Assembly: GCA_963787005.1 (NCBI GenBank)
Contig: CAWBBX010000018.1
Location: forward strand, 29,736-93,735
Source: FEN-1297 sp963787005
GTDB lineage: Bacteria > Bacteroidota > Ignavibacteria > Ignavibacteriales > Ignavibacteriaceae
DNA: 64,000 bases
Direction of reading: 5' to 3'
The notes beneath the pieces were generated by a model, which was given only the letters and a program-made list of their open reading frames with translations, made no database searches and was not told where the DNA came from. Position numbers and translations under genes: made by a program. How positions within the stretch are numbered: position 1 is the stretch's first letter; each line of letters starts with the position of its first letter. Below are positions 35,336-44,217 of the stretch, in pieces.

Positions 35336-36255
35336 ATATTTTGGATTTAACTTATCAGCTCGAACATAAGATAAAACTGGCGCGGGATTTCGAATCGCAG
35401 GGCAAATTTCTTCACGCCCTGCAGATTTACCGTTCAATACTTAACGAGCACAGCGATCTGCCAGACGTGTACATGAGTATCGCGAACGTTTATGAGAACA
35501 TGAACGGTACGGAATCAGCAGTCGGCCTGTTAAACGGCTTTCTGGAGAACGAGCCGGACAACCAGGAAATGCGCATGTTTCTCTCGCAGCTTTTGATGAG
35601 GCATGCTATGTGGAAGCGCGCCGTGGAGGCATTAAATTCAGTTGTACCCGAAGATGAGCCTGTCTCGGCGTTTTTCCTCGGCTATTCGTATTTAATGATG
35701 GACGATCTCGAACCGGCGAAGCTTAATTTCCTAAACTTCCTCTCTTTCGAAGACCAGTCGGAACTTCATCATGAAGCGAATATTTATCTGGCGAAGATAG
35801 AGCTCAAATTTAAAAACTACAAAAGCGCTTTATCTTACGCAAAGCGGGCCGACGCAATTTACTCAAATTTCTGGGAGCTTAATAAAATATATGCTGAGAC
35901 GTATTACAACCTGGGAATGTACGCACACGCCGTTGCGCCCGTAGAAAAAGCAATCCGCCTCAATCCTTCCGAGCCTTCGCCGTATGAGTGGGCCGGAAAA
36001 ATATATCTTAAGCTGGAAGAATACGGTAAAGCGGAAACGCAGTTTTTAAAATACATCGAATCGATTGAGAGCGCCTCGTCCGATACATATACCTTCCTCG
36101 CCGAAGCGTGTTTGAAATCGAAAAAGCCGGCCGACGCACTTGCGTATTACGATATAGCGGTAAAGCTGGATCCTAATAACGAGAACGCAGCTGCAGGCAG
36201 ACACAAAGCATCTTCTATTCTAAAAAATAATGTGGTTTCAGATGGTCAGAGCTAA
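35326..36255 (+). CDS. TPR repeat protein, translationally linked to guaA
   Basis: 309 residues from GTG 35326, overlapping the guaA end by 10 bases; TTG 35341 is an alternative start. No signal peptide is seen. The protein is almost wholly TPR-like helices (GKFLHALQIYRSIL; EPAKLNFLNFLSF; AHAVAPVEKAIRLNPSEPSPYEWAGKIY in pieces; KPADALAYYDIAVKLDPNN). It is probably a cytoplasmic scaffold. It overlaps the next gene by 26 bases, so guaA, this gene, the binding protein and radC form one transcription unit. Confidence 0.85.
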   Translation: MGIDILDLTYQLEHKIKLARDFESQGKFLHALQIYRSILNEHSDLPDVYMSIANVYENMNGTESAVGLLNGFLENEPDNQEMRMFLSQLLMRHAMWKRAVEALNSVVPEDEPVSAFFLGYSYLMMDDLEPAKLNFLNFLSFEDQSELHHEANIYLAKIELKFKNYKSALSYAKRADAIYSNFWELNKIYAETYYNLGMYAHAVAPVEKAIRLNPSEPSPYEWAGKIYLKLEEYGKAETQFLKYIESIESASSDTYTFLAEACLKSKKPADALAYYDIAVKLDPNNENAAAGRHKASSILKNNVVSDGQS

Positions 36256-37999
36256 AATATCCTTTATCCTAATCTTCCTATTTCTTTTTGTATCTCTCGA
36301 CTCCAGAGCACAGGATAAAAAAGACACAACTAACGCGGATACAGAGTTTAAATTAGCTCTCGATCTTTACAATTCATCGCAATATGATGAAGCGTTAACC
36401 ATATTCAACAGGATAATTGAAAAGTACGGCTATAATCCCAAGACAACTATTTCCTACATATTCGCGGGGAAATCTTATCTGGATCAGAAGAATTACGATA
36501 GCGCCGAAAAGACGCTTAACGAATTTCTTACAAGGTTTCCCGAGAGCGGCTACAGGGACGAAGCCGAACTTGCGCTTTCCAAATGTTACCTCGAACAGAA
36601 TTTATATTTAACCGCATTCAAAAACCTGGCTTCAATAATCGAAACAACGTCGTCACCTTTTTATAACAGCTACGCGAAATCTAGCGGGGAGAAGATCGCT
36701 CTCGATTACATGCGGCTGCGGCAGGTTAAAAGAATGTACGACTCGGTCTCCGATTCCAAGCTAAAGCCATATCTTCTTCTAATAACCGGAAAGCTTTATA
36801 TCAAGCAGGGTCAGATCGATACGGCCCGCAGCGTGTTCTCCGACTTGATGAAGAAGTATCCCGAGTCTGAGGAAAAGAGCCAGGCGGCTACTTTATTTCA
36901 GAATCTTAAAAGCGGACCGGAAAGCGCGGCCTCATCTCCTCTTATCGGCGTTCTGCTTCCGCTCGATACACCGAAGGACGGTACGTCCGCGGGACCCGGC
37001 GATGAAATACTTCAGGGAATAAAATTCGCGGTGGCCGAATACAACGATAATCATAAAGAGAAGATCGGGCTTGTTATAAGGAACACCGAACGAAAGCAGG
37101 AGACAATAGAAAATATCAAGGAAGAGTTTTCCGCGCTTCCTTCGCTTAAAGCGGTGATAGGTCCCATTTACAGCGACGAAGTAAGGGAAGCACTCGAGAC
37201 ATTCAAGGATACAAATATCCCGATCATATCTCCTACGGCAACAGACAACGGTTTGACGGAACTTTACCCGAACTTTTTCCAGGCCAACCCGTCGTTCCAG
37301 GTAAGGGGACAAGTGATGGCGCAGTACATTTATTACGTTGTTAATAAAAGAAAAATTTCGGTGCTCAACGCGGCGGACGGATACTCGCCCAAGCTTGCCT
37401 CGGCTTTTATTAATGAATTTAAAAATCTCGGCGGTGAAATTTTAACACAGCAGACGTACTACAGCAACTCTGTTTCTTTCAGCGATCAAGTATCAAAAAT
37501 TGCGGCGGACTCTCTTACTCTCGACGGCGTTTATCTTCCTCTAAGCGATAAGCGAGATGTGCCTGCTATACTTTCACAGTTTGTACAAGACAGCCTTTAC
37601 GTTCCAATTTACGGAAACCAGGACTGGTTTCTCGCCAAAGGATATGAAACATCTCCTGAGCTGAGTGACAAACTGACGTTTACTTCCGATTATTTTATCG
37701 ATTATAACAGTCCGCTGTACCGCGAGTTCAGTAAAAAGTTTTCTGCCAAGACAAATATGGACGCCGACAGAAATGTCCTCTACGGATACGATACCGCCGA
37801 ATATTTGTTGAGCCTGATGGAAAGCAATCCAAATGCTTCAAGATCCGATATTCAAGACGCGCTCGAATCAGGCGTAATAGGAAAAGGATATCATAATAAT
37901 ATATATTTCGACAGCACCCGTGTAAATAAATTCTTAGATATTGTCCGGTACAATAACGGCAGGTTCGAGTTGATTGATAAATTTAAAGCGGGCGGCTGA
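36230..37999 (+). CDS. TPR domain fused to periplasmic ligand-binding (type 1 BP fold) protein
   Basis: 589 residues with a signal peptide (ISFILIFLFLFVSLDSRAQ); Met5 at 36242 is an alternative start. Residues about 30-220 hold TPR/outer-membrane-assembly-like repeats (YDEALTIFNRIIEKYG; AEKTLNEFLTRFPESGYRDEAELALSK split between helices). From about 235 a Leu/Ile/Val-binding-type domain begins (IGVLLPLDTPKDG ... ILQGIKFAVAEYND ... VIGPIYSDEVREALE ... PIISPTATD). The TPR plus LivK-like layout recalls LpoA, the activator of a peptidoglycan synthase, but no ABC permease is nearby and this role is an analogy. It precedes radC by 9 bases. Confidence 0.8.
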   Translation: MWFQMVRAKISFILIFLFLFVSLDSRAQDKKDTTNADTEFKLALDLYNSSQYDEALTIFNRIIEKYGYNPKTTISYIFAGKSYLDQKNYDSAEKTLNEFLTRFPESGYRDEAELALSKCYLEQNLYLTAFKNLASIIETTSSPFYNSYAKSSGEKIALDYMRLRQVKRMYDSVSDSKLKPYLLLITGKLYIKQGQIDTARSVFSDLMKKYPESEEKSQAATLFQNLKSGPESAASSPLIGVLLPLDTPKDGTSAGPGDEILQGIKFAVAEYNDNHKEKIGLVIRNTERKQETIENIKEEFSALPSLKAVIGPIYSDEVREALETFKDTNIPIISPTATDNGLTELYPNFFQANPSFQVRGQVMAQYIYYVVNKRKISVLNAADGYSPKLASAFINEFKNLGGEILTQQTYYSNSVSFSDQVSKIAADSLTLDGVYLPLSDKRDVPAILSQFVQDSLYVPIYGNQDWFLAKGYETSPELSDKLTFTSDYFIDYNSPLYREFSKKFSAKTNMDADRNVLYGYDTAEYLLSLMESNPNASRSDIQDALESGVIGKGYHNNIYFDSTRVNKFLDIVRYNNGRFELIDKFKAGG

Positions 38000-38008
38000 T
38001 AAATAAGA

Positions 38009-38701
38009 TTGGGGGATACTATCTTAAAGGTAAAAGAACTGCCGTTTGACGATAGACCCCGCGAGAAACTGATATTAAGAGGCGCGGGAAATTTAAGCGA
38101 CGCCGAACTCATCGCCATTCTGCTTCGTACAGGCAAAAAGGGAAAATCCGTTATCGGGATCGCACAGGAACTTCTAAGTCAGCACGGGAACCTTGCCATA
38201 TTGGCTACTAAATCCATCAACACACTCACAAAATCCGAAGGCATTGGGCGGGATAAAGCGGCTGCGCTGCTAGCAGCATTCGAGATTAGCCGGAGAATTC
38301 AGTCTCAGTCTAAGTGGTTTACTGATAATAAAATAACTTCTCCCAAAGATGTTGCGGATGTTTTTATTCCCTTGCTGAAAGACGAGCTGAAAGAGCTATT
38401 TATTGTAGTCTGTTTAAACTCGGCCAACAAAATAATTAAGTTTGAGACAATTTCGGTCGGAAATTTAAATTCGAGCGTGGTCCATCCGCGTGAAGTTTTC
38501 AAAACTGCAATCGAGAACAGCTCCGCAAGCATAATATTGCTGCATAATCATCCGAGCGGAAATCCGGAGCCCAGTGGAGAAGATATTGCAATTACAAAAA
38601 AATTGACGGAAACCGGAAAAATTATGGATATTCCTGTATTCGATCATATAATAATTGCGGGGGACAACTTTACCAGTTTTGTTGAGAAAAGACTCATTTA
38701 G
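38009..38701 (+). CDS. radC: RadC family JAB/MPN-domain protein
   Basis: 230 residues, family length. The start is TTG 38009; an N-terminal UPF0758-type region reads LPFDDRPREKLILRGAGNLSDAELIAILLRTG. A helix-hairpin-helix follows (SEGIGRDKAAALLAAFEISRR), and the C-terminal JAMM metal site is LLHNHPSGNPEPSGED. Once named a DNA repair protein, its actual role is unsettled. It is the last gene of the guaA unit. Confidence 0.95.
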   Translation: MGDTILKVKELPFDDRPREKLILRGAGNLSDAELIAILLRTGKKGKSVIGIAQELLSQHGNLAILATKSINTLTKSEGIGRDKAAALLAAFEISRRIQSQSKWFTDNKITSPKDVADVFIPLLKDELKELFIVVCLNSANKIIKFETISVGNLNSSVVHPREVFKTAIENSSASIILLHNHPSGNPEPSGEDIAITKKLTETGKIMDIPVFDHIIIAGDNFTSFVEKRLI

Positions 38702-38906
38702 AGCATATTTTGTAGCAGGGTGTATACACTACAATAAAATTCCAGCTTGAATTTATTCCCCTAATTTATTATATAGTAAGGCATTCGTATTTAAATTTTG
38801 GCGGTAAACTCATTGAATGCTCAATTAGTTTTACCGTTCCGTAGAATTTTGTCCCTGAAGTTAATTAAAATAATTTTCTAAATAATTATTAATTGGAGGT
38901 CCGAAT

Positions 38907-39179
38907 ATGAAAATCGTAAGAGTAGTTAGAAATACTGCCCTTGTCGCGACGTTTGCTATTACCGCGGCAGTTCTTAGCGGTTGCGGGGGTGTAAGCGATG
39001 CTGAAATGGCGCAACTGAACTCTCTGCAGAAGGAAGTTACTTCACTGCAGACACAAGCTAATTCATTAAAGGATGAAAGAGCGAAACTCGAGAAAGAAAT
39101 AGCACAAAAAACTGCGAAGCTGGAACAGTGCAACAAAGAGAAAGAAGAAACAAAAGCTAATCTCGAAAAAATGAAATAA
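38907..39179 (+). CDS. Small coiled-coil lipoprotein
   Basis: 90 residues. The signal peptide ends with lipobox LSGC (Cys26 or nearby), then GG. The mature part is a continuous Lys/Glu/Gln/Leu coiled coil with heptads (LQKEVTSLQTQANSLKDERAKLEKEI) like Lpp-type spacer lipoproteins. GGAGG precedes the ATG. It probably sits in the outer membrane or periplasm as a helix. The next gene, 38 bases on, is a coiled-coil LysM protein, so they may act as a pair at the cell wall. Confidence 0.85.
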   Translation: MKIVRVVRNTALVATFAITAAVLSGCGGVSDAEMAQLNSLQKEVTSLQTQANSLKDERAKLEKEIAQKTAKLEQCNKEKEETKANLEKMK

Positions 39180-39217
39180 TATAGTTTTAAGAAAACAACG
39201 AAATTGGAGGAACACTA

Positions 39218-39898
39218 ATGAAATTAAGTAGAAATTTAATTGCTGTTTTTTCTCTCTTGGTCATCTTTTCCGTTGCAGTTTTCGCACAGGAAAAAGAAAT
39301 GACTAAAGATGAGTGGCAAGCCGAAATGCAGCGTCTTACAACCGAAAAGGCCAGCCTTACTAAAGAGATCGCTTCTCTGCAGAGCGATATTAATAATATG
39401 AAGTCGAAGAATATCCAGAGCTACGAAGACTGCCAGAAAGAGCTTTACGCGCTTGTAGGCGCTACGGCCGCCGACGTTGATAACTTCAGGAAAGCAGTTT
39501 CCGAGCTTCAAGGTAAAGTAAGCCGTAAGGAAGGTCCGAAAGCCGACAGGCAGAAAGATCTCGATGCTTTGAAGATGAATAAGATAAGCGCGCTCCCGGA
39601 ATTTTTTGATCAGGTTCACAACCAAATGCAGTCGGAACTCGACGCATGGATCGAAGCTCCGAAGGAAGTTAATTATTCCGTTGTAAAGGGCGACTGCCTG
39701 TGGAGAATTGCGAAGAAAGATAAATTTTACGGAAACGGTTTCGCGTGGCCGATGATTTACAAAGCCAACCGCGATAAGATCAAAGATCCTAACTTGATCT
39801 TTCCGAAACAAGTATTCACTATTCCGAATTTAACGGATCAAGAAAAAGCTAAATACGATAAGATCAGAAAGAATTACAAGCCCGCTCCGGTTAAGTAA
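39218..39898 (+). CDS. Periplasmic coiled-coil protein with C-terminal LysM domain
   Basis: 226 residues. A signal peptide (LIAVFSLLVIFSVAVFAQ) is followed by a coiled coil at about 30-65 (LTTEKASLTKEIASLQSDINN) and a second helical region. A LysM peptidoglycan-binding domain lies at about 150-205 (NYSVVKGDCLWRIAKKDKFYG ... WPMIYKANRDKIKDPNLIFPKQVFTIP). GGAGGAAC precedes the ATG. It probably anchors to the wall next to the lipoprotein encoded upstream. A strong terminator follows. No catalytic motif is present. Confidence 0.88.
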   Translation: MKLSRNLIAVFSLLVIFSVAVFAQEKEMTKDEWQAEMQRLTTEKASLTKEIASLQSDINNMKSKNIQSYEDCQKELYALVGATAADVDNFRKAVSELQGKVSRKEGPKADRQKDLDALKMNKISALPEFFDQVHNQMQSELDAWIEAPKEVNYSVVKGDCLWRIAKKDKFYGNGFAWPMIYKANRDKIKDPNLIFPKQVFTIPNLTDQEKAKYDKIRKNYKPAPVK

Positions 39899-39937
39899 TT
39901 CAGCTTAAAATCGAATGCTAAAATTCTTAGAAACTTC

Positions 39938-39972
39938 AGCCCTTGTCATAATCGGATGATAAGGGCTTTTTA
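39938..39972 (+). terminator. Rho-independent terminator
   Basis: AGCCCTTGTCAT pairs with ATGATAAGGGCT around AATCGG, followed by TTTTTATA. It lies 40 bases behind the LysM gene. Confidence 0.9.
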
Positions 39973-39989
39973 TATTTAAAGGAAGATTA

Positions 39990-40952
39990 ATGACCGCTGT
40001 TGAGAAACGCATGACACTGGAAAATGTGGATATGTTCGCCCTACTAGGGATGAACGACGCAAACATCAGGTCGGTGGAAGATAAGTTTAACGCTACTATA
40101 ACTGTGAGAGGGGAAAACATTGTCATTAAAGGCGTGCTTGAAGAAGTCGATATTATAGAGCGTGTAATCAAGGAGATGGCATACGTTCTCAATACGAACG
40201 GCTCGCTTACCCGGTCGGACATCAGTACAATCCTCGAACTTACCGTTCAGGGCAAGGAAATTATCAACGAAAAAGAATTCGATTCTATTGTCCTTTATAC
40301 TAAGAATGATGTTATAAAAGCAAGAACACCGGGTCAGCTCAATTATCTTCAGAAAGCCGGAAAGAACGACATCTGTTTCGCTATCGGTCCCGCGGGCACC
40401 GGGAAGACATACCTTGCCGTCGCTTTGGGGGTGTCGGCATTAAAAAAAGGAATAATAAATAAAATTGTCCTTGCCCGCCCCGCAGTTGAGGCCGGCGAAA
40501 GTCTCGGTTTCCTGCCGGGCGACTTCAGGGAAAAGATAGATCCCTATCTGCGCCCTCTGTACGACGCGCTCGACGACATGATACCTTCGGATAAATTAAG
40601 GGGATATATCGAAAAAAGAATTATCGAAATTGTTCCGCTCGCGTACATGCGCGGAAGAACTCTCAACAACGCTTTCGTAATTCTCGATGAAGCTCAGAAT
40701 GCTACGGACATTCAGATGAAGATGTTCCTTACCAGGCTCGGCGCTAATTCAAAAGCGATTATCACCGGTGACATAACACAGATTGACCTTCCGGCGAAGT
40801 CGGTTAGCGGACTCGTGCAGGCACGCGAAATTTTGACAGACATCGAAGGCGTGGGATTTGTTTATTTCGATAAGTCCGATGTTGTGCGCCACAGGCTTGT
40901 TAAGGATATCATTGATGCGTACGAGAAGTTTAACAACACCGAATCACGGTAA
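39990..40952 (+). CDS. phoH: PhoH-family ATPase
   Basis: 320 residues. The N-terminal KH-like region (about 20-80) precedes the P-loop domain. Walker A is GPAGTGKTYLAV and Walker B VILDEAQN. ARPAVEAGESLGFLPGD and GDITQIDLP are family signatures. PhoH-like proteins are RNA-linked ATPases, in many bacteria encoded near ybeY. AAGGAAG precedes the ATG. Confidence 0.95.
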   Translation: MTAVEKRMTLENVDMFALLGMNDANIRSVEDKFNATITVRGENIVIKGVLEEVDIIERVIKEMAYVLNTNGSLTRSDISTILELTVQGKEIINEKEFDSIVLYTKNDVIKARTPGQLNYLQKAGKNDICFAIGPAGTGKTYLAVALGVSALKKGIINKIVLARPAVEAGESLGFLPGDFREKIDPYLRPLYDALDDMIPSDKLRGYIEKRIIEIVPLAYMRGRTLNNAFVILDEAQNATDIQMKMFLTRLGANSKAIITGDITQIDLPAKSVSGLVQAREILTDIEGVGFVYFDKSDVVRHRLVKDIIDAYEKFNNTESR

Positions 40953-41395
40953 CCCCGAATACCGGAGTGGTGGATGTCTCACCCCAAAAAACTTTTCATT
41001 TTAGAGAAAAGCTAATATAGACATAATATAAAAATTGCTTGATTAACTATTTCTCCGAAACCACCTTCTCAGCTTTGTTAACAAAGGTTTTTATTCTTTT
41101 ACCCAAGATATAATAGACTCTAAGCAACACCCCTGACTCTTCGGGTAAGTTCATACATTAGTTGTATGTAGATTAAACGAATCCGGATAATTTTGATAAT
41201 GCCTTATGCCAAGTACATTCGGACTTCGGGGTCTCGCGCTTACTGCTTTGTTAAGACCTCTATTATTAATAAGATATTTATATTCTTTTTAGTTCCTTTC
41301 ATTTTGTACTTCTGTTATTGCATAGTGAGTTGTACCAAAATAAGTCTCTGCAAATTCAATCCTCAGTACTATGAGGACTAAATAATTATCGCACT
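40953..41395. other. Gap between convergent genes
   Basis: 443 AT-rich bases between phoH (plus) and the beta-helix T9SS gene (minus). Short palindromes occur (TTTGTTAACAAA near 41077) but no clear terminator with a T tract. A 62-residue frame at 41193-41381 starts without a ribosome site and is hydrophobic; I do not count it as a gene. Confidence 0.4.
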
Positions 41396-43933
41396 TTACC
41401 TTACCAAAGACATTTTCTTAGTTATTAAATTCCCGTTTATGTTTAGTTGATAAACGTAAACTCCGCTCGCTAAATTTCGTCCCTGATCGGAATTTCTCGC
41501 ATCAAAAATCACTTCATAATAGCCGGGAGATTTTTGTCCATTAACAAGAGTTGCAACTTCATTGCCAAGCATATCATAAATTTTCAAAATGACGTAGCCT
41601 TGTTCGGCAATATGATATTTGATAATAGTAGAGGGATTAAAGGGATTGGGATAATTCTGGGATAATGAATAATCATGAGGATTTTTACCGGTTGTAGACA
41701 CAGCATCGTTAAAGCTGGCAGCGTTTTGTTTATTAAGCGCGTTATCGGTGAATCCGCTGAAAGCTATAAATCTTCCGTTTGGAGAGAATGCGGGATCGTA
41801 ATCACCATAACCGCTGATTCCTGTAATACGGGTAAGTTCTTCCCCGTTGATCGTCATTGTCCAGATATCAGTATCGTACGTATCCTTGTTTGATGAAAAT
41901 ATTATTGTTTTTCCGTCACTTGATAAATTTTGATTACTATAAGAAAAATTACCGTCGTTCAAGATCAGCGGAACCGGTTCTGCAATCGGTTCACCCATTT
42001 TATTAACTCTTATTTTCCATATCCCGTCGTTATAATAAACAATCCATTTCCCATCGCTTGTCCACCGCGGATGGTTTCCGTATGGCGAAGGATTAACATA
42101 CGTAACAATTGTTTCTTCATCAGGCTTATTTATTGTTATTGTTCTAATTGATCCGTCTGTAGTTTTTTGAAAAACCATTTTGTCGCCGTCATCCGACCAG
42201 TAAGGATTGATCGCATTTTCGACCAACAGCTGTTTATTATTAGTTAACATGCTGTAAAGATATATATTTGTAAAATCGTCGAAAGCAAGATATAATCCGC
42301 CGGACGACCAAACAGCGTCATTTCCTCCTTCCGTGTTTTCAAGTCTTTCAGTTGTGCCCTTAATTCTGTTTGTTACTCCGAGGCAGAGGTTTGCAGCGCC
42401 TATAACAATGTCATGCACAAGCAGTGATCCGTTATGCGACCAGCATGAATTATATTCACCAAATGAAGATGTGTTTGATAGAAGAACAAGCTCTTTCTTT
42501 TTTGTATCGTATAAATATAAATCGTAGCTGTTGCCGGTTACAACATCCTTTTGCACAACCTCAATTCCGAGGGAAAACTCGGATGTATTGTTATATTTGT
42601 CTGTTGCCGTTGCTGTAATAACAGTTCCGGCATCAACCATCGGTAATAAAACTTTAAATTTACCTTTCATTTTGGGAACATCGGAACCGAGATAATATCT
42701 TCCTTCACCGTAGCCTGTATCATCAGGCTTTGTGTTAGCAAACAATTCAATTTTAGTTTGTTTAGGAGAATCGGTATCTAATGTACCGGTAACAACCAGT
42801 TTATGACCTATTATATAGGCTGAAGTAATAAACGGGTAGTTCATAGTATTATTTGAACCGGTATCTATGTCTCCTTTATCGTTCGGCGTTACCCAGTCAG
42901 AATTAAGATCAATACCCAGGCCGCCGTTGTTATAAATTGAATTTTTAGAAATGAGATTCCCTGTAGAGTATAAATGCTCCCACCCAAAGTCTTGAGCCGA
43001 TATTAAAACACCATTATAGTTATTGAATGCAATAATGTTATTCTCAATTTTATTGTTATCTGAATGATTTATTGAAACGCCTTGTCCATTAGGCAGGGCT
43101 GTAGTACCGGTTTTATCTAATCCAATCGTATTACCGGTAATAACATTATTTCTCGGAATTCTTTCCTCATCCCAAGCTTGTATTAAAATTCCATTGCCAT
43201 ATCCTTGTCCCCCAATGATATTATTTGCAACCCGGTTATAATTACTTCCTATAGAAACGCCGTCCCTATTATTCGGTGCGGCCGTTATACCGTCATCGTC
43301 AATTCCGACATAATTTCCTTCAATAATATTACCGTTAGCCTCCGGGAATATGTCTATCCCGTTATTATTGTATATCATTACATTTCTTTTGTCAGGAGAA
43401 GATCCGCCGATTATGTTATTATTCCCTGTAACCATTACACCGTCTTGTAAATTATTAACCAAGCGGTTTCCTTCTATTCTATTATTGGAGCCGCAGACAT
43501 TAACCCCTACAAGAAAGTTTTGTATTGTAAATCCTTTGATGGTGCAGTTACTAACCGGACAGCCAATTTCAAAACCATAATTCATACCGGACTCATCAAT
43601 TCTCCCGTCAATCACAACAATATAAACTGCTGCGTTATTTTCGGTGGGCGGAATACTCCCTTGCTGAGAAAATCCGTCGATTACTACTGCTTCAGTAATA
43701 ATCGGTAAATTTGATAAAACCTTAATATCAAACGCCCCGCCGCCTCCAAGATCAAATTGAATTGTATCTAGTCCCGGATTGGTGTTTGCATTAACCATTG
43801 CTTCACGTAACGATCCTGAACCGGAATCATTTGGGTTTGTTACAGTATATGTAGACTGACCACTCGCTGTACCTATTTGAAAGAAATATAAAATACAAAC
43901 AAGCGAACTAGATAAAAATCTTTTTAAGTTCAT
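41396..43933 (-). CDS. T9SS-exported protein: right-handed beta-helix plus TolB-like propeller
   Basis: 845 residues. The signal peptide ends near GTASGQS. The N-terminal motif YTVTNPNDSGSGSLREAM is typical of secreted beta-helix proteins. Parallel beta-helix repeats run to about residue 340 (NNRIEGNRLVNNLQDGVMV; GNIIEGNYVGID). From about 470 to 740, WD40/TolB-like blades appear (PRWTSDGKWIVYYND; LSSDGKTIIFSSNKD; AFSPNGRFIAFSG). The C-terminal T9SS domain starts SQNYPNPFNPSTIIKY and ends KKMSLVR. It may bind or cleave a polysaccharide, but no catalytic residue is evident. It lies 284 bases downstream of the hybrid kinase on the same strand. Confidence 0.88.
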   Translation of the reverse strand: MNLKRFLSSSLVCILYFFQIGTASGQSTYTVTNPNDSGSGSLREAMVNANTNPGLDTIQFDLGGGGAFDIKVLSNLPIITEAVVIDGFSQQGSIPPTENNAAVYIVVIDGRIDESGMNYGFEIGCPVSNCTIKGFTIQNFLVGVNVCGSNNRIEGNRLVNNLQDGVMVTGNNNIIGGSSPDKRNVMIYNNNGIDIFPEANGNIIEGNYVGIDDDGITAAPNNRDGVSIGSNYNRVANNIIGGQGYGNGILIQAWDEERIPRNNVITGNTIGLDKTGTTALPNGQGVSINHSDNNKIENNIIAFNNYNGVLISAQDFGWEHLYSTGNLISKNSIYNNGGLGIDLNSDWVTPNDKGDIDTGSNNTMNYPFITSAYIIGHKLVVTGTLDTDSPKQTKIELFANTKPDDTGYGEGRYYLGSDVPKMKGKFKVLLPMVDAGTVITATATDKYNNTSEFSLGIEVVQKDVVTGNSYDLYLYDTKKKELVLLSNTSSFGEYNSCWSHNGSLLVHDIVIGAANLCLGVTNRIKGTTERLENTEGGNDAVWSSGGLYLAFDDFTNIYLYSMLTNNKQLLVENAINPYWSDDGDKMVFQKTTDGSIRTITINKPDEETIVTYVNPSPYGNHPRWTSDGKWIVYYNDGIWKIRVNKMGEPIAEPVPLILNDGNFSYSNQNLSSDGKTIIFSSNKDTYDTDIWTMTINGEELTRITGISGYGDYDPAFSPNGRFIAFSGFTDNALNKQNAASFNDAVSTTGKNPHDYSLSQNYPNPFNPSTIIKYHIAEQGYVILKIYDMLGNEVATLVNGQKSPGYYEVIFDARNSDQGRNLASGVYVYQLNINGNLITKKMSLVR

Positions 43934-44217
43934 TGCATCCTCCTTTAATAAAATCTGAATATTGTTTTCTTGTTATTTCTTTACGCGTTTTTTCGGAAAT
44001 GTAACTGCTTGTTAATCGGACCGTTTCACTAGCCTCGATCCATCATATTGTTTCAACCCTAATGAATGAATCCGGAAGTGTCATTTTTATAGTACATTAC
44101 ACCTCTTCATCTTCACGTTTATAATCTCAGAATAAAAAATAAGTTAGTCTAACAGGAATGTTACAAATGATGGAAGATTTGTTACATATCTTACTTTAAA
44201 TAAGGAATGTCTCTATT

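Noticed and set aside
41193..41381. Small hydrophobic protein
   Set aside because: No ribosome site, AT-rich surroundings, and composition expected by chance.
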